This document shows, one piece after another, positions 1-13,523 of a DNA stretch of 64,000 nt. Origin of the DNA: Amanita rubescens (lineage: Eukaryota > Basidiomycota > Agaricomycetes > Agaricales > Amanitaceae). The stretch lies in the NCBI GenBank assembly GCA_015039365.1, contig WION01000003.1:1-64000 (forward strand), written 5' to 3'. Under the pieces are notes generated by a model. The model saw only the letters and a list, made by a program, of their open reading frames with translations, made no database searches and had not been told where the DNA came from. Every line of letters starts with the position of its first letter. Positions within the stretch are counted from its first letter, which is position 1. The translations under genes were made by a program, and so were the position numbers.

Positions 1-98
1 TCATGGCCATAAATACATTGTACGAAGATCTTGGTAAGAATCTCCACAGGAAGCTTCTGAATGGGTGAAGCGGCGGCACCTCCTCTGGACGTAGTCAT
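1..98 (-). CDS. F-box protein, N-terminal part only
   Basis: Only the first 32 codons are in the window; the gene runs off the left edge. The start is the ATG whose complement lies at 96-98. After about 12 small residues the reading gives IQKLPVEILTKIFVQC, which fits the core of an F-box (LPxEILxxIF), the motif that binds Skp1 in SCF ubiquitin ligases. Substrate-binding repeats, if any, would lie outside the window. F-box genes are strongly expanded in agaricomycetes and two more occur here at 20.2-21.4 and 55.2-56.6 kb. The call rests on one short motif, so the function is inferred from the motif only. Confidence 0.5.
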   Translation of the reverse strand, partial: MTTSRGGAAASPIQKLPVEILTKIFVQCIYGH

Positions 99-1424
99 TT
101 GAGATTGCAGGGAATGGCAACGGCAGGAGATGGATGACGTTGGGGGAGCGCCCACTGTATGATACTGGCGATTATGGTCTGAAGCGAATAAGAGTTTCTT
201 ATGCCTTTGTATTATTGCCCGTTGAAGTGCGCGGCTTTGTATTCGGCATTTGAACCGTGACAGATAGATGGCCCGGATGACTCCGGAGAATCTAGCTGGA
301 TGCTGCCTCGATCATCGATGAACCTTGATCAATCGATAATCATTCACTTAAAACAAAGAAGGAAAATAGGCTTCTACCCTTTGATTACTCGGGGAAAGCA
401 GCGAGGCCACGCAGCAAACTGCTGTGCTGAAATGGATATGTGATTAGTGCCAGTGATGAAAGGTCAATAGAGTAAAGTGGGATGAGAAAGAAATATTACT
501 TTCAGGTGCTTGAAATAACACATTAGAAGTGGATGCCCTCGATCAGAGAACCACAAGTCGCCGTGGTCGCTATATCATCTTATTATCGCACTGGGTAACA
601 TTAATGAACTCTTTAGACCGCCGAGAACAAGGATTAAAAGCGGTAACTTACAGTGCGGCATCAGATCCATCGGCTATAACAGTTTACCGTTCACGCTTCG
701 ATGTCCATGCCCGTTATGTTCTAGACTCCAAGCCACAATACCGCTGTCAGTCCAGACTCCATACATTCCTGAAGCCTAAGGCCTAAGGATTCACACAGTT
801 TTGCGAGATGTCAAACATGCTTATTGATCGGCGCAAGGCGGAGAAAATGACCATTCTACACTATATGGAACAGGGAGTACTTGTACCCCTCTGAGGCGTA
901 TTTCACCGCGCTTTATTACTTTCACCGCTCTTCTCGGCCTCGCTCAAGAACACCTGCGCAGACAATGGTTAGTAGATTAACCGGCGCAAAATTAAACGCT
1001 TCCATACCTGTTGACCACCAAGACCGTTTTCCCATTGCTGGTATCTGAGAGAAGTCACACCCCGCCTCTCAGCAGCAACTCGGTAATCCTCCTTCAACGA
1101 CGCACGCACGGCACGGGCCGTGATTTGGGTGAACTTGTTGTAACTGGCAATGGACATGAGTAATTCTATATATCGCTTCAATGTGCAACATACGTGAAAA
1201 TGTTTCTCCAGCTCATCGTGAAGCACGGTCAAAAGGTTTCTTACTGTTTGCCAATGCTAACGTGCAAAACCGTTGGAACGTTGCCGGAATTCTCCGTATA
1301 AGCACGTGACTTAATGATGACGTAAGGCTTGTTAGCTCTTGTCAAATGATGAGCTCACTCTTTACGCTTTATTTCTTGGATTGCACATCCTCTACGCCTT
1401 ATTATCTTGGTTTCAATACATGAA
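99..1424. other. Intergenic, no gene recognised
   Basis: Short open frames occur on both strands (for example 529-786 and 969-1232) but none shows splice-consistent extension, a domain motif or biased composition. It should contain the divergent promoters of the left-edge F-box gene and the Rab gene. Confidence 0.4.
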
Positions 1425-2525
<1,101 letters not shown>

Positions 2526-4524
2526 GACTTCATGACTCCATGGTACTATACCATATGTACCCATGTGTACTCTTTCGATTTCCCACTATATTTTCTTACG
2601 GGTGTATGAATCTGTAACTTTATCAATGGCATATATTGACCGGTTTGTAACTGTGGAGATCGTGGCGCCGCGGTATCGAATATTTGTTTTTCAGGATCGC
2701 TCGGAGATGGTAATCACCATGGAACAGTGATATGCCGTTGAGGACGTTGCATCGCCTGGCGGCAAAGCGACGGATGACCGTGGCGGGCGGCCATATATGA
2801 AATAGAACAGACACAGAACGCGGGATAGGCCAGCTAAGGATACATCGTACGACATTGTATATAGTCGACCCCAACATTCGTTACCCGCCGCTACGTAGCG
2901 ACGCAAAAGTTACATCTAATACGAGTTTTACCCTCCATACCTACGCGCGGTCAGCATACAGTACTACGCGCGCGCCTGTGCAGGAACGAACCCAAGGGTA
3001 GCTCTGATAAATTAATATTTTCGATAAGGCCACTTCCCTGTGCCTGGGAGCCTTCTCTTGCTTCGCCAGCGAGCGGGTGCCGCTCAAATTTCACTTTTGG
3101 GCATAATTCGGTTCCGCCCGCATGGTACCGTAAAAAGAACTATTTGAATAGCACCATACACGCTCGAATCCGGATCCGTGGCTATGCACTTTACATACCA
3201 GTGCAGTTCTCTCGATCGAGTAGCTTATCAGACGTGCCGCTTCCGCTCTATCTTCTACTAGTTCTAGTACATTGGTGCTGCTAACGCGCATGCCGACGTC
3301 CACGGCTCAAATCTACAATGATAGGATACCGGAAGTACGTTACGCACTCTAGACCAGCCTGAGGTCCGGACCAGTCTACGTCCCGCGTGGATACGGGTTC
3401 GTATCTGTCTATGTAATATGTTAGGACCTGGCGGCCGGTTTAAAACATATGCGGATCAAGGTTATCGCACTGTTAAACATCTCTGGTGCACTTGCGATGA
3501 TATGGATCAGTACCCTGCGGCAGTCATATGTACTCGATGTCACTCAACCAGCCGATTAAGCAGTAGATGATGCAAGTTATAAACATATCATTAATACAGT
3601 TAAGGAATGAAAGCTGAAACGAGACTATATATATCAAATATATCGACGTGTGTTTGTAAGTGTGCATTACTAGTAGTGTTTTTTTTTGGCAAAATGACAT
3701 GAAAACGATAGCAATGTTATGTATGATGGTCAGAATGAGCAGATGGATGGATGATGAGAACATAAAGGCATGCATGTGTCTTCGAGTGATGCGATGGCGA
3801 CGGATTGAGAAAATGTCGAAAGGGGACATGACCGATATAAAATAAAATATGTGCAAATGGAGCGGAAACAGGAGATGGAACCGAAAACGGAAAACTTGCG
3901 GCCGTGACAAACTCGAAGCAGGGGGACACCGATGGCCGAGGGTAGGAGCCGGGCCGAGATGGGGGCCGAGACGAGACGGAAGGAAGGCGGGAAGAAGGGA
4001 AAGAGAGAATCAATGTTGACGCAATTGACGTTGACATTGACGTTGACATTGGTGTAGGCGCCGACGTGGGTGCTGGACGATGGAGTGACGCAAGGTGTAC
4101 AGAGACCGCTCAAAACCCCGAGCCTGCACGTCATTTTACTCGTCCACCCCTTTCGAAGCGTCCGTAAAATGAGTTATGTACGGTATGTGACGAAGATGAT
4201 GATGTTGATGGCGTTTAAAAAAATGATCGCCAAAGTCCCATGACGAGAGAGTCCCTTGAAACTCGAAACCTTGTGTAGAACCGAAAGGAGCAAGCTCGGA
4301 AAAAGAGATGAGAGATGAAAAGTTGGTGGTACCAGTGGGACGGTGATGACTGCGGTATTAATGTACACAGGGGTATCGGTTCGAACGCACAGTGGCGTTG
4401 GGCATGGTGTATACCTCACGCTTTTTGGAGGAGTTGCTGATTGAGGTGGCGTGAATCAGCCACACTTTGCAAGGAGGCGGCAGAGGCACAGGAGGCGCTC
4501 CTACATGTCGTGCAGCCACTCGCG
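2526..4524. other. Intergenic, no gene recognised; short tandem repeat
   Basis: About 2 kb with only short overlapping open frames. At about 4016-4052 the 12-base unit TTGACRTTGACA is repeated about three times; it creates the low-complexity open frames read across 3.7-4.1 kb on the minus strand, which I do not accept as genes. Confidence 0.45.
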
Positions 4525-5343
4525 TTAACACGATCTGCCCAGCTTGTCCCTTGCATACTCATGCAGCTGCTGGACAAATCCGAAGTTAGGCTCTGCCACC
4601 CTTCGTTTGTTCTTGATAAACTTGAGTGCCTCAGTGGGCGTCCATCCAAAGTGTGCCATCAGATACGCAGCGACGACGCTAACGGACCGACTGATGCCCT
4701 CTACGCAGTGAACGAGTACTCGTGAATTCGGGTCTCGCGAAAGAGCATCACCTATCCATGCGGTTGTCTGTGGCAGGTGAGCAGCGAGCTCGGCAAATGG
4801 AAAGTCTTCCACGCGGACTTGGAGCCTGACGGGAGGTAGGTGTGGATGCAGAAGGGTTGCAGGGGGGACATAGATGGCGTCGGGAAGGGTGGAGAGGATA
4901 TGGGTGATACGATGTGAGGAGAGGCAGGCGGGGTTCTCGGCGAAGGAAAGATCAGAAATATAGAGGCCCGGTATGATCTCAGATACGCCTCTCGTGCTCG
5001 CGTGATGTGTTGGCGAGAAGGGATTGGCAGACGGGAGTGGAGCGAGTTGAGTAGTGTGCGATAAATGGCCATTTGCATGGTTGTTCGAGTGGGAAGGTGG
5101 GTAGAAGCCGGACAGGTCACTGGTCTGCGATGAAACAGCGGGTATGGCCAAAGCGGCGAAGGACTGCAAACGAGGATGAGGCCTCTGTGGTCGCATTGTT
5201 CTTGCTGCACAACTGGTGGCGAGTTTGCCGGATTGGACGGGTAAATGCGAGGGAGAAGAAGCGGTCTGAAAACGAGGGGTGAGTGGAACGATTAAAAGGA
5301 GTCGGGTCTCGGTACATACGGTGTAAATTTCGAGTCGGGACAT
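4525..5343 (-). CDS. Dual-specificity protein phosphatase
   Basis: The C-terminal half is a DUSP catalytic domain: it opens with SEIIPGLYISD, has the general-acid aspartate in VEDFPFAEL, and the signature HCVEGISRS (HCxxGxxRS) with nucleophilic Cys and phosphate-binding Arg, followed by AYLMAHFGWTPTEALKFIKNKR in pieces typical of the family. It removes phosphate from Tyr and Ser/Thr, often on MAP kinases. The N-terminal ~110 residues are Ser/Pro/His-rich and look disordered. The unspliced frame is open (272 residues), but 5266-5319 on the minus strand reads as a 54-base intron with GTATGT and TTTTCAG ends; since 54 is a multiple of three, retention would add 18 residues. I think the spliced 254-residue form is the main product. 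Confidence 0.88.
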   Translation of the reverse strand: MSRLEIYTVCTETRLLLIVPLTPRFQTASSPSHLPVQSGKLATSCAARTMRPQRPHPRLQSFAALAIPAVSSQTSDLSGFYPPSHSNNHANGHLSHTTQLAPLPSANPFSPTHHASTRGVSEIIPGLYISDLSFAENPACLSSHRITHILSTLPDAIYVPPATLLHPHLPPVRLQVRVEDFPFAELAAHLPQTTAWIGDALSRDPNSRVLVHCVEGISRSVSVVAAYLMAHFGWTPTEALKFIKNKRRVAEPNFGFVQQLHEYARDKLGRSC

Positions 5344-5889
5344 GCGGTGGCAGCTAGAATGGGGATGGCGGTTGAAAGGGAGCTTTTAAAGTATTATGGG
5401 TTCTGACCAGCTGTGTTACTTCTCACCCGAGCTTGCCCCTTCGGTTGTCCTGACTTTCGGTTTTCCGGAGTTAATCCATCCGCGGTTACGCTGTGCGGAA
5501 AGGTACAGCCACATCGGCCCTCTATGTAATCGAGATCCCATCATATGTTTCGTGTTCCAACTGCTCTCCTGAGTCCTGACGCTTCTTCTATTTAATCAAT
5601 CTGGGTAATCGAATAAGGCTGGACAACTACAAGACAAAAATGAACATATAGCATAAACAATCCTTGAACCGTGGATCAGACCTGCCAAGCAACGCACTAC
5701 AAGCATGATTGACAGGGTCTGTCACCAGATTGGGAATGAACAAAATGAGAAAGACAGCTTGTAATTTCGGGTCGGAGTCGACTCCCCGGTCAAGCTCCAC
5801 GTCTTCCTTCCATCCGTTGCCGACGCATCTAAATAAGATCCCTAATGATCCCGCTTAGCAAGGTCCAGATAAACAATTACCAACCACAC
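5344..5889. other. Intergenic between eIF4A 3' end and DUSP 5' end
   Basis: Both neighbours are on the minus strand, so this interval should hold the eIF4A 3' UTR and the phosphatase promoter. No open frame or motif was recognised. Confidence 0.5.
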
Positions 5890-7514
5890 TTACGCGACAT
5901 TCAAGGGCATCTCGTCGATCTGTGTGTTGTAGAATTCTGCCAAAATCACATGTTAGTCATGTATACCCCAGGCACACAGCACTCACGTTCAATGTCACGG
6001 AGCATTCGGACGTCGTCGGTCGTCACAAAGTTGATCGCGACTCCCTTACGTCCGAACCGTCCACCACGGCCAATACGGTGGATGTAATTTTCACGGTTGG
6101 TGGGCAAGTCATAGTTGATGACCAGCGAAACTTGCTGCACATCGATTCCGCGAGCAAGGAGGTCGGTTGTAATAAGAACACGGGAAGAACCCGATCGGAA
6201 CTCCTTCATTAAAACCTCACGCTGTTTCTGTTCCATATCACCATGCTGTAACAGTGTTTAGTTAATAACGGGCCTATATGAAGAAGGAATCAGAGACGCA
6301 CCATAGCGGACACGGTGAACTCGCGAGAGTGCATTTTCTCGGTAAGCCAGTCGACTTTCCGCCTCGTGTTGCAAAAGATAACAGCTTGAGTGATCGTCAC
6401 AGTTTCATAAAGATCGCAAAGCGTGTCCAACTTCCACTCCTCTTTCTCAACAGCAATGTAAAATTGTTTAATACCCTCAAGAGTCAACTCGTCACGCTTG
6501 ACAAGGATCCGAATTGGATTCACGCATGAATTTTTTCGTTACTTCCAGCACATCTGCTGGCATTGTGGCAGAAAGCAGTACAACTTGAGTATCTTGCGGA
6601 AGAAGTTGGAAAACTATTTCAGATGATGTCAGAAACTCTATTGCACCGGGAGAGTCGGGTCCAAATATGCACCTTCGTAAATCTGATCCTTGAAACCACG
6701 GGAAAGCATCTCATCTGCCTCGTCGAGACAGAATATCTTAATAGTGTCCGTCTTCAACGCGCGACGATTGATCATGTCGAATACTCGACCAGGGGTACCG
6801 ACAACGACGTGAACACCTTCTTGCAACTTGGCCATGTCCTCACGGACGTTAGTCCCGCCGACGCAGGCATGGCACTCTACATTCATGTAATCGCCGAGGG
6901 CGACAACGACTTTTTGGATTTGCTGAGCCAATTCACGCGTAGGTGCTAGGATCAAAGCTTGGGTACCCTTAATGTTCATGTCCAGCTGTCAAATGGAGTT
7001 CAGCTGTGCGCGCTGGATGGGGATGGCTTCACGGACCTTCTGGAGAATGGAGATAGAGAAAGTGGCGGTCTTTCCAGTTCCAGATTGCGCTTGGGCGATG
7101 ACATCGTGGCCTTTGATAACGGGAACGATCGCGCGCTGTTGGATTGCTGATGGGCGTTCGAAACTGGGGGCCACAGCAATCAGTACACTATCACATGCAG
7201 GAGAACAAAAACGCACCCATATGCGTAAATGCCACGGAGCAATTCTGCCTTAAGATCCATGTTATCAAAGCTGTATATCATGAAATAAAACGCTGTGCTC
7301 GACATAGATCCTGACCACTCAACTTGTCTACAACTTGATCCCAGTTGGATTCAATCTCGCTTTCTGCGACATCTTGAAGTTCTTCCCTGTTAACAGCACG
7401 ACCATCAGTTAGATATCGAAACTACATGACTTTCTGCCCTGCTTTCCAAATGAGATTGGAAAGCATTCGGAAGGCTATGCAGAAAACACAAAGAAAAGAC
7501 ACTGACGCTGACAT
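5890..7514 (-). CDS. eIF4A: ATP-dependent RNA helicase eIF4A
   Basis: DEAD-box translation initiation helicase that unwinds mRNA leaders within eIF4F in the cytoplasm. Eight exons fit in phase: 7507-7514, 7324-7386, 7217-7270, 7037-7163, 6673-6985, 6302-6613, 5987-6245, 5890-5936, about 393 residues, the usual eIF4A length. Motifs in order: [10 protein letters not shown] (Q motif), AQSGTGKT (I), APTREL (Ia), TPGRV (Ib), DEAD (II), SAT (III), ARGIDV (V) and HRIGRGGR (VI). The first coding exon is only 8 bases, and the protein ends in NVA. One break: near 6519-6526, between KKFMR and [11 protein letters not shown], the frame slips by one base, as if one base were inserted. eIF4A is essential, so a sequencing or assembly error is the likelier cause than a dead gene. 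Confidence 0.93.
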
Positions 7515-8481
7515 CCTGGTTTGAAAGGTAGAGTGTTGTATCTATGCGATCGCCTAAAAAATAAAGCGGAGATTGGAAGATTATCAAAATCGATAAGGCT
7601 GATGTGGAAATGACGAGAACGTACGGCGAAGTGGAGCCCTTGGCGGTCCTGTGTTGATTTTACGGTTATACGGGCAAAGGTTAGCCTTTTTGCGACGAGA
7701 GTAAAGAATATCTCGTCTGCTCGTTTGTTTGGTTCTGATTTTTTTTCAGACCTGTGCTTTTCGGCAAGATCCGGGACCCGCTGACATCACGCGCGTGATA
7801 AATCCATGACGCACTATCTTACCTAGGCCTGATCTGCCACTGCCATCAGAGGCATTTACATGCGGCTGTACTTCCTCGAGTCGCCACAATCGCCGCTGTA
7901 CCCCACCGAGACTATATCAATTCACAGCGACCCTCTTTTACTTAACCTCCGATCACCGAACTCTCCACAGTAGCGCCTTCCCTGGACCCTATATTTATCG
8001 CCCTCGGAACACGCTGATATCGTCTCAGGTCTGAGTTTAGGTATCCCCGACTGGCTGCTAGTGGGTTTTCGGCAACGGGCTACAGTTGCCTTTCCTTACT
8101 TTCCGCGTGTTATGAAGCAGACGATCACGTTTTGACCGGGAGTTTCAACAGCTTTCTCCTAAAACTAAAAACAAACAGTTAGACGATTTACCATTCGCGC
8201 CAATCGTCGATCGCTAATTGTTCACGATTGGCACGGATCTTACCAATTGCCTACCGCTGAGCCCTGGGCGTTGGAACGAACCCGCCTGCTTGCATTATTG
8301 AGCAACAGAATTGCTGTATACGATTAGCATTTGATAGAACCCATGAAGACGTTTCACCTTGATGAATGTGCGAATAATGTTTTTAGGGTACATCCTCCAT
8401 TCCATATACTGCCAACTATACATGATCCTCGGATGATAAAACCGATGAGAATCTAAGTGAGTAATACAACAGGCTATCAAG
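7515..8481. other. Intergenic, eIF4A upstream region
   Basis: Contains the eIF4A promoter and 5' leader. Pyrimidine-rich stretches occur but no gene, tRNA or convincing core promoter was recognised. Confidence 0.45.
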
Positions 8482-9790
8482 CTATATGTGGCAAGTAAAT
8501 CGTCCAAGAGGGCGTTAAGTAAGCTGTATACGGTAGATGCGGGAGCGCAAGTAGTGCAAGAATAAGTAAATACAGTCTAGCCACGGTATAGACCACTGCG
8601 AAGGTCACAGACGGAAGCAAAGCCAGACCTTCCAGCACCTGAGGTTGTCACATATATGAACAGTGCAGGTAGAATCACAAAGGAAGGTGAAACGGTAACC
8701 ACAACAGCCGAAATTCGCCAAAACTTGAGTTCGATAGGAACCGGGAAGAAGGCATTCCAGGAAAAGCAATGAATTGCACCGAAAAGACTTCCCACAAGGC
8801 AAACGCACAGACCTAAGCGAACGATTTGCCAAGATGGCTGGCCCGCTCCCCCCCTCAGGACGTCGGCGATATATTTGCCTAGTCGAACCCGCAATGGCAG
8901 CTGCCGCGGTCGCTTGCCTCTACCCAGAATCACTTCTTCCTCCTCTATCGCTCTTCTTTCGACGCCCGGATTCCAGCCCTGTTTCTTGATGGGATAAACA
9001 TCGAAAGGGAATATGATGCCCACAGGTTTATTCCACCAGCACAAGTATATGAAAATGTTAAGTACCGTGTGCGCAAACGTTGTGAATTCAAGTTTTGTTA
9101 CTGTCAGACCTTGACTGCTACGGACAAAAACTTGGATAATGAACCAGAGCGTCTGGACCACGGCAATTGTTTTGGCAATCAAATCGCCTTTGCTTCTGTC
9201 ATTTATCTCATCTACGTATATTTCAGAGAATATGGATGTGGCTTTCAGGAATCTTCTCAAAGTCTCTGAGACGACTTGGAGTTCCGTCCTCGCTTATGAG
9301 GTTAAAACCGCCCATGTTTAGCAGCTGTGCATGTGTTTCCGTCCAGTCGCTTCCTGGATGGCGATCTGATACACATCGTCAACGCATCAGCATGAGCACT
9401 TCGCAGCGAACCAGTCTGGTCTAGCTCACCTAAAACCTCCACCAAGATAAAACTGCTGATTATCCAATCCGAACATGCCCATGTAAGGATAGCCTCTGGC
9501 GCAAGCAATGCCAGAAGCACAAATCCGACACGTTGCCCGATCTTTATATACCAGGGACTGTACGGGTTCTTTGGCACGTTCGGGTGTAATGCAACCCAAG
9601 TACATAAAAACATTGTGGACCCGCAGCTGAAAATGATACTGAAGAGCGTACGACAATGCTGTACATCGTCGCAAGTCGTCGTACTATCCAGAAGGGAGCT
9701 TGTGATGTTAATGGCGCGTTCGGATAACATCTCGATTCGTGTGGATAAAAATGCCAAGAGCTGCCCGGTAAACTGGGATGGGAACTTCAC
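8482..9790 (-). CDS. Multi-pass membrane protein of a mushroom-expanded family, frame-broken
   Basis: I recognise the layout of a large agaricomycete family of unknown function: CRTLFSIIFSC and CTWVALHPNVP near the start, LLALLAPEAILTWA, THAQLLNMGGF, VDEINDRSKGD, then WWNKPVGI and late hydrophobic segments ending with IYLPHI before the stop at 8482. At least five hydrophobic segments suggest an integral membrane protein. One intron (9354-9429, GT-AG) joins in phase. The frame slips by one base twice, near 9281-9295 (after MGGFNLI) and near 8605-8612 (before VYTVARL). Both slips are explained by one extra base; a 43-base intron is a weaker alternative for the second. It could be a young pseudogene or a correct gene with sequence errors. 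The start at 9790 is the first in-frame ATG; an upstream exon cannot be excluded. Confidence 0.7.
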
Positions 9791-10243
9791 GGACTGCCGT
9801 CGTTCAAGCCAAAGAAGGTCAGATGGATTGGAAATTGGGAGGACACACGTGCCAGTCGCCTAGGAAGGTGGTCAGCGGTGAACTCTTGGGTGCCTGGTTT
9901 ACGTTGGGGGTAATTAAAGCCCAGCCATGGTCGTCGACTGCTCAGCATTTTCTAGTGAATAAGGAAATCCAATATTCGCGTCATAGTGATAGTTCCGTTG
10001 GGTTCGACGGCCCGATGTCTGCTACTAGGATGCATGATTGAGGCACCGCAGGAGACGAGGCTGTCCATAGAGTTGATATCATCTAGGGTCGATGAGAGTC
10101 ATGCAATACCAAACCTCGCAGAGTAATTGGAAGAGTGAGAGTATCCAATCACAACCAAAATAGTGGTGCGCACCTTGGTCCGTGGACCTGCCAAGGCAAT
10201 CAATCTACAGGGGTATATAGGTTGTTTAGATACCGAACATTCT
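9791..10243. other. Intergenic before 5S rRNA
   Basis: No gene recognised; short open frames only. Confidence 0.45.
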
Positions 10244-10361
10244 ATCCACGGCCATAGGACTCTGAAAGCACCGCATCCCGTCCGATCTGCGCAGTCAACC
10301 AGAGTGCCGCCTAGTTAGTACCACGGTGGGGGACCACGCGGGAATCCTGGGTGCTGTGGTT
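10244..10361 (+). rRNA. 5S ribosomal RNA
   Basis: A 118-base match to the remembered basidiomycete 5S sequence. It opens ATCCACGGCCATAGGAC, contains GAAAGCACCGCATCCCGTCC, and its 3' end GGTGCTGTGGT pairs with the 5' end. The internal control region typical of RNA polymerase III 5S genes lies inside the transcript. It stands alone here, away from any 18S-28S unit, as a dispersed 5S copy. Confidence 0.95.
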
Positions 10362-10376
10362 TTTCTTTTCTTTTTT
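10361..10376 (+). terminator. RNA polymerase III T-run terminator
   Basis: Runs of T4, T4 and T6 separated by single C residues follow the 5S 3' end directly, which is the usual Pol III stop signal. Confidence 0.8.
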
Positions 10377-13300
10377 CTTCCTCTCTATTCATTTCACGGT
10401 AACGCCAACATTATACCACGCTGTTATTAGCATGAAACCGGTTCGGAATTCTCAATATCGCAAGGTGGGTGGGTGGGATAGGAAATGTTAAAATTAGATC
10501 ATCCACTATGTCATACCTATCGCTCATCTTTCCCTGTTTTTCATCAAACAAACAAACGATCTCATCTTCTTTTGGCTGTGGTGCTACGCGCTGAAACAGG
10601 CTGAAACGTTAGCTCTGCCGTAAGTGGCGCAACTCCTGGTGTCGCGATACGTAACGCGAACGTGACATGATCCGATTGAGCTGTGATGCGCACTGTCAGC
10701 GCGTCGGTACCGCCCCATTTTACCGAGTCAGTCGAAGCGGCGGCCTCGTGTAGCCCAGGGCCACGAGTCAGCTGCGGTTGCAAGCCCTTGCTTGCTCCTC
10801 CCCGCCTTCCCCCTCTCACTGACAAAACAATTAAGACGTGTATTTGTCTGATTACCGACTAATGAGTAGCGACTAGCGAGCAAGAAAGCGAGCAAGAAAG
10901 CGATCAATCGACCTTATGTTCGTTGAGTACATTATAAACATGATAGCCTCCCCTTCCTCCAGTCTACTTTTGTCGGCCACAAGCGCTTCCTCAAGCTTGT
11001 GCGATGGTTCAGTTGTTCAAGTTCAGAATGACCTCGTTTGGATCCGTCTTCGAAGCATGTCGAAAACACGACCGCACAAGATTGCACCAAAAACGCTGGA
11101 AATTTTGATTAAATGAATCGCCAGCAGTAATTTATCAAGTCTAGCGTACCGGGATCAGTGATTTGGACTTGCAAATCAAGGCACTTGGCCCATGTATTAT
11201 CTTTTTTTCTTCGACATATTCATCTTCGTCTGATGACTCTTCATCTTCCGCAATATAATTTAGCTATAATCACAATGCTCGTTTACTATCAAGAGGGAGT
11301 CGAGGCTGATAACGCACTGTAGAAAAGGCCGAGTCGCTATGTTCGCCTATCGCGGAGGTCAATGGTTTTCTAGACAGAGGTCAGATTGATTAGCATTCTT
11401 AGATCCGGATTCTCACCATGAAGTCTAATTCTCTCCTGAAGCGAGGTTGACACTGGGAAACGACACTTTCGCGTTTTGGAGGGTTGTAATAATCCGAGTA
11501 AATAAAGGAATCTCGAGCAGAAAGGATGACTGTTGTAAATGAGGGAAATGGTGCACGGCAGGACATTAAAATGAAAGAGGAAATAGAGAATAAGACGGAA
11601 GAACGAGAACCTAAGGAGAAAGAGCGGCGGGGATGGTGGGAACGAAAAGGGCCCGCCTGAGTCAATCTTGATATTGCGCCTTTTATATAGAAGCGCAGGC
11701 ACGAGGCAAGTCGGGGAAGACATATAAAGCAAGTTTGGAGCGTGACATCTCCGTCCCTACCACGACAACGAAGTGCACTTGCGACCCCCGCGGACACAGC
11801 TTGTCCCCATTTTCAATATGAACAGGCAGCCGAAGAGGGTACAAATGCGTCGAGCACCCCAGAACCTTGATTCCCGGAATCCCAAAGTTCCAATGCTTCG
11901 AGCCAATACTTGCTCAATACGGTCTATCACCGTACGCGTGCTTCTGGATCATTCTTGCTCATCACTGTTCTATGTTAGTCGCGACAATCTAGGTATTTTT
12001 GTCACCACTGAGTGGCGAAGCACAGAAGGAACTCCGTCAGACAAAGCATTTCACAATGGTTCTCGACATTGCCCATCCACATTATGCGACCCATGTTATC
12101 ATCTAGCGTGTACATCCATTCATCCACAAGGTTCGGGAAGATAACAACATCAATCCAACTAACGCCCAACCGAAAAGATTAACCCGTGTGTCATGTCTCT
12201 GCGCCTGCATCTCTTGTTGCCTCTGTCTGCGCGTGTCTCCAACACAATTATTCATGACCCGAACAAAACCTTGTGACATGTCACGTTGTGACTCCATCAC
12301 AATCGTGGCGGGCGATCCCCGACGATGTAGGTCAATATAACATCCTATCCATGCCGCACAGCGCAGAGTATATAGACTGAGAGTCCTGCACCAGCAAAAA
12401 ACACACAGCTGTGCTACCGCCGCGCAGTCCCTCTGTCCCTGGAAGCCCGACGTGTTTAATGAAACGGCAACCAAAATACAGCAAGAAAAGAATGACAAGG
12501 AGTTCAATGAACGCACCTTTGAAACTTGACGAGTCGGCGAGAACAGCAAAAAAGACAACAAAAGCTTGGGTGACTTGGAAGAATCTAGTCGTACAGACTT
12601 TTTGCCAGCCGCCGCCTCATCGAATGGATGTGAGTCTGTTGTCCGTACTGCCGGCATTCGATTCAACAAGACGTATGCGTGTGTGTTGTGAAATGTCGAA
12701 GTACTTCTGCGCAGCAGCCGAGCATCTCCCGAGATCGAGTCACAACGCTGAGCCGGTGGCAATAGCAACGCACCGAGCCAAGACGCCAGATAGCGTCGGT
12801 CCAGGAGTCTACGGAGAGGTTTACAATGATTCCAGAGCTGCCCGGCGTCCATAGGTGCTGTTGGAAGGCAGAGGCACTGCGCGACCGATGCTAGACCAGA
12901 CAAAGCGACCGGACAGAAATGGCTATACCACTGGACCAAAGAGCTAGGGACCGCTGTCCAGGTGTTCGAACCTGGACAGGGAAGCGGATTAACCGGTCGA
13001 GAAAGAATGAATCGCTGTGCAGGCCTTAGCCGAAGTCGCAAAGGCGTTGTGTCGGTGAATGTTGGAGTGGATGTGAATCAAATTGTCTCGGCCCAGTGAT
13101 TGCATTCCCGCGTTTGCTCTTGGTGGCTGTGTGCTTGACAAGGAGATTTGCTAGCTCTATTGGCCGGTTTTCATGTAGCGAGTCAACCGCTGGAATGGTT
13201 CTATCGATGGTTCAGCACTCAGTTGGTGCCCGAGGGCGCAGGAACGACCGTCGGAGGGCAGGTATCAATGGGACCACCGTCGCACAACATCAATATAATT

Positions 13301-13523
13301 TATTTTGCAGCTTCCCACTGTCATGGGATCCTGGGCCTGAACCCCCCTTCTCACCGGAACACAAGTCATGTTTTCCTGCTCAAGACCGCAACATGACGGA
13401 AAATGGATTCGGCCTGCAATGACTTTATGGATAACGGAACACCGCAAGCAACATATTCGATCGGCCACCAATGTTCATGGGATGTGGAACTAAAAATCTT
13501 CCTAGAGAAATACATCATCATTT
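10377..13523. other. Long intergenic region, no gene accepted
   Basis: About 3.1 kb. The longest open frame (12103-13041, minus, 312 codons) shows no domain or family feature, and overlapping open frames exist on the other strand, so I treat it as chance. A Lys/Glu-rich stretch at about 12450-12540 on plus could be an exon remnant but I could not extend it. A palindrome sits near 12957-12975. Confidence 0.4.

Noticed and set aside
3524..4134. Several overlapping 110-134 codon frames
   Set aside because: They come from low-complexity Ser/Pro-coding repeats and a TTGACA-type tandem repeat; nothing resembles a protein family.
8225..8290. tRNA-like stretch with GGTTCG on the minus strand
   Set aside because: Stem pairing does not close into a cloverleaf.
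12950..12980. tRNA T-arm-like palindrome (CCAGGTGTTCGAACCTGG)
   Set aside because: No matching acceptor, D or anticodon arms at tRNA spacing on either strand.
12103..13041. 312-codon open frame on the minus strand
   Set aside because: No recognisable domain, irregular composition, other-strand frames overlap it, and no promoter or splice support.
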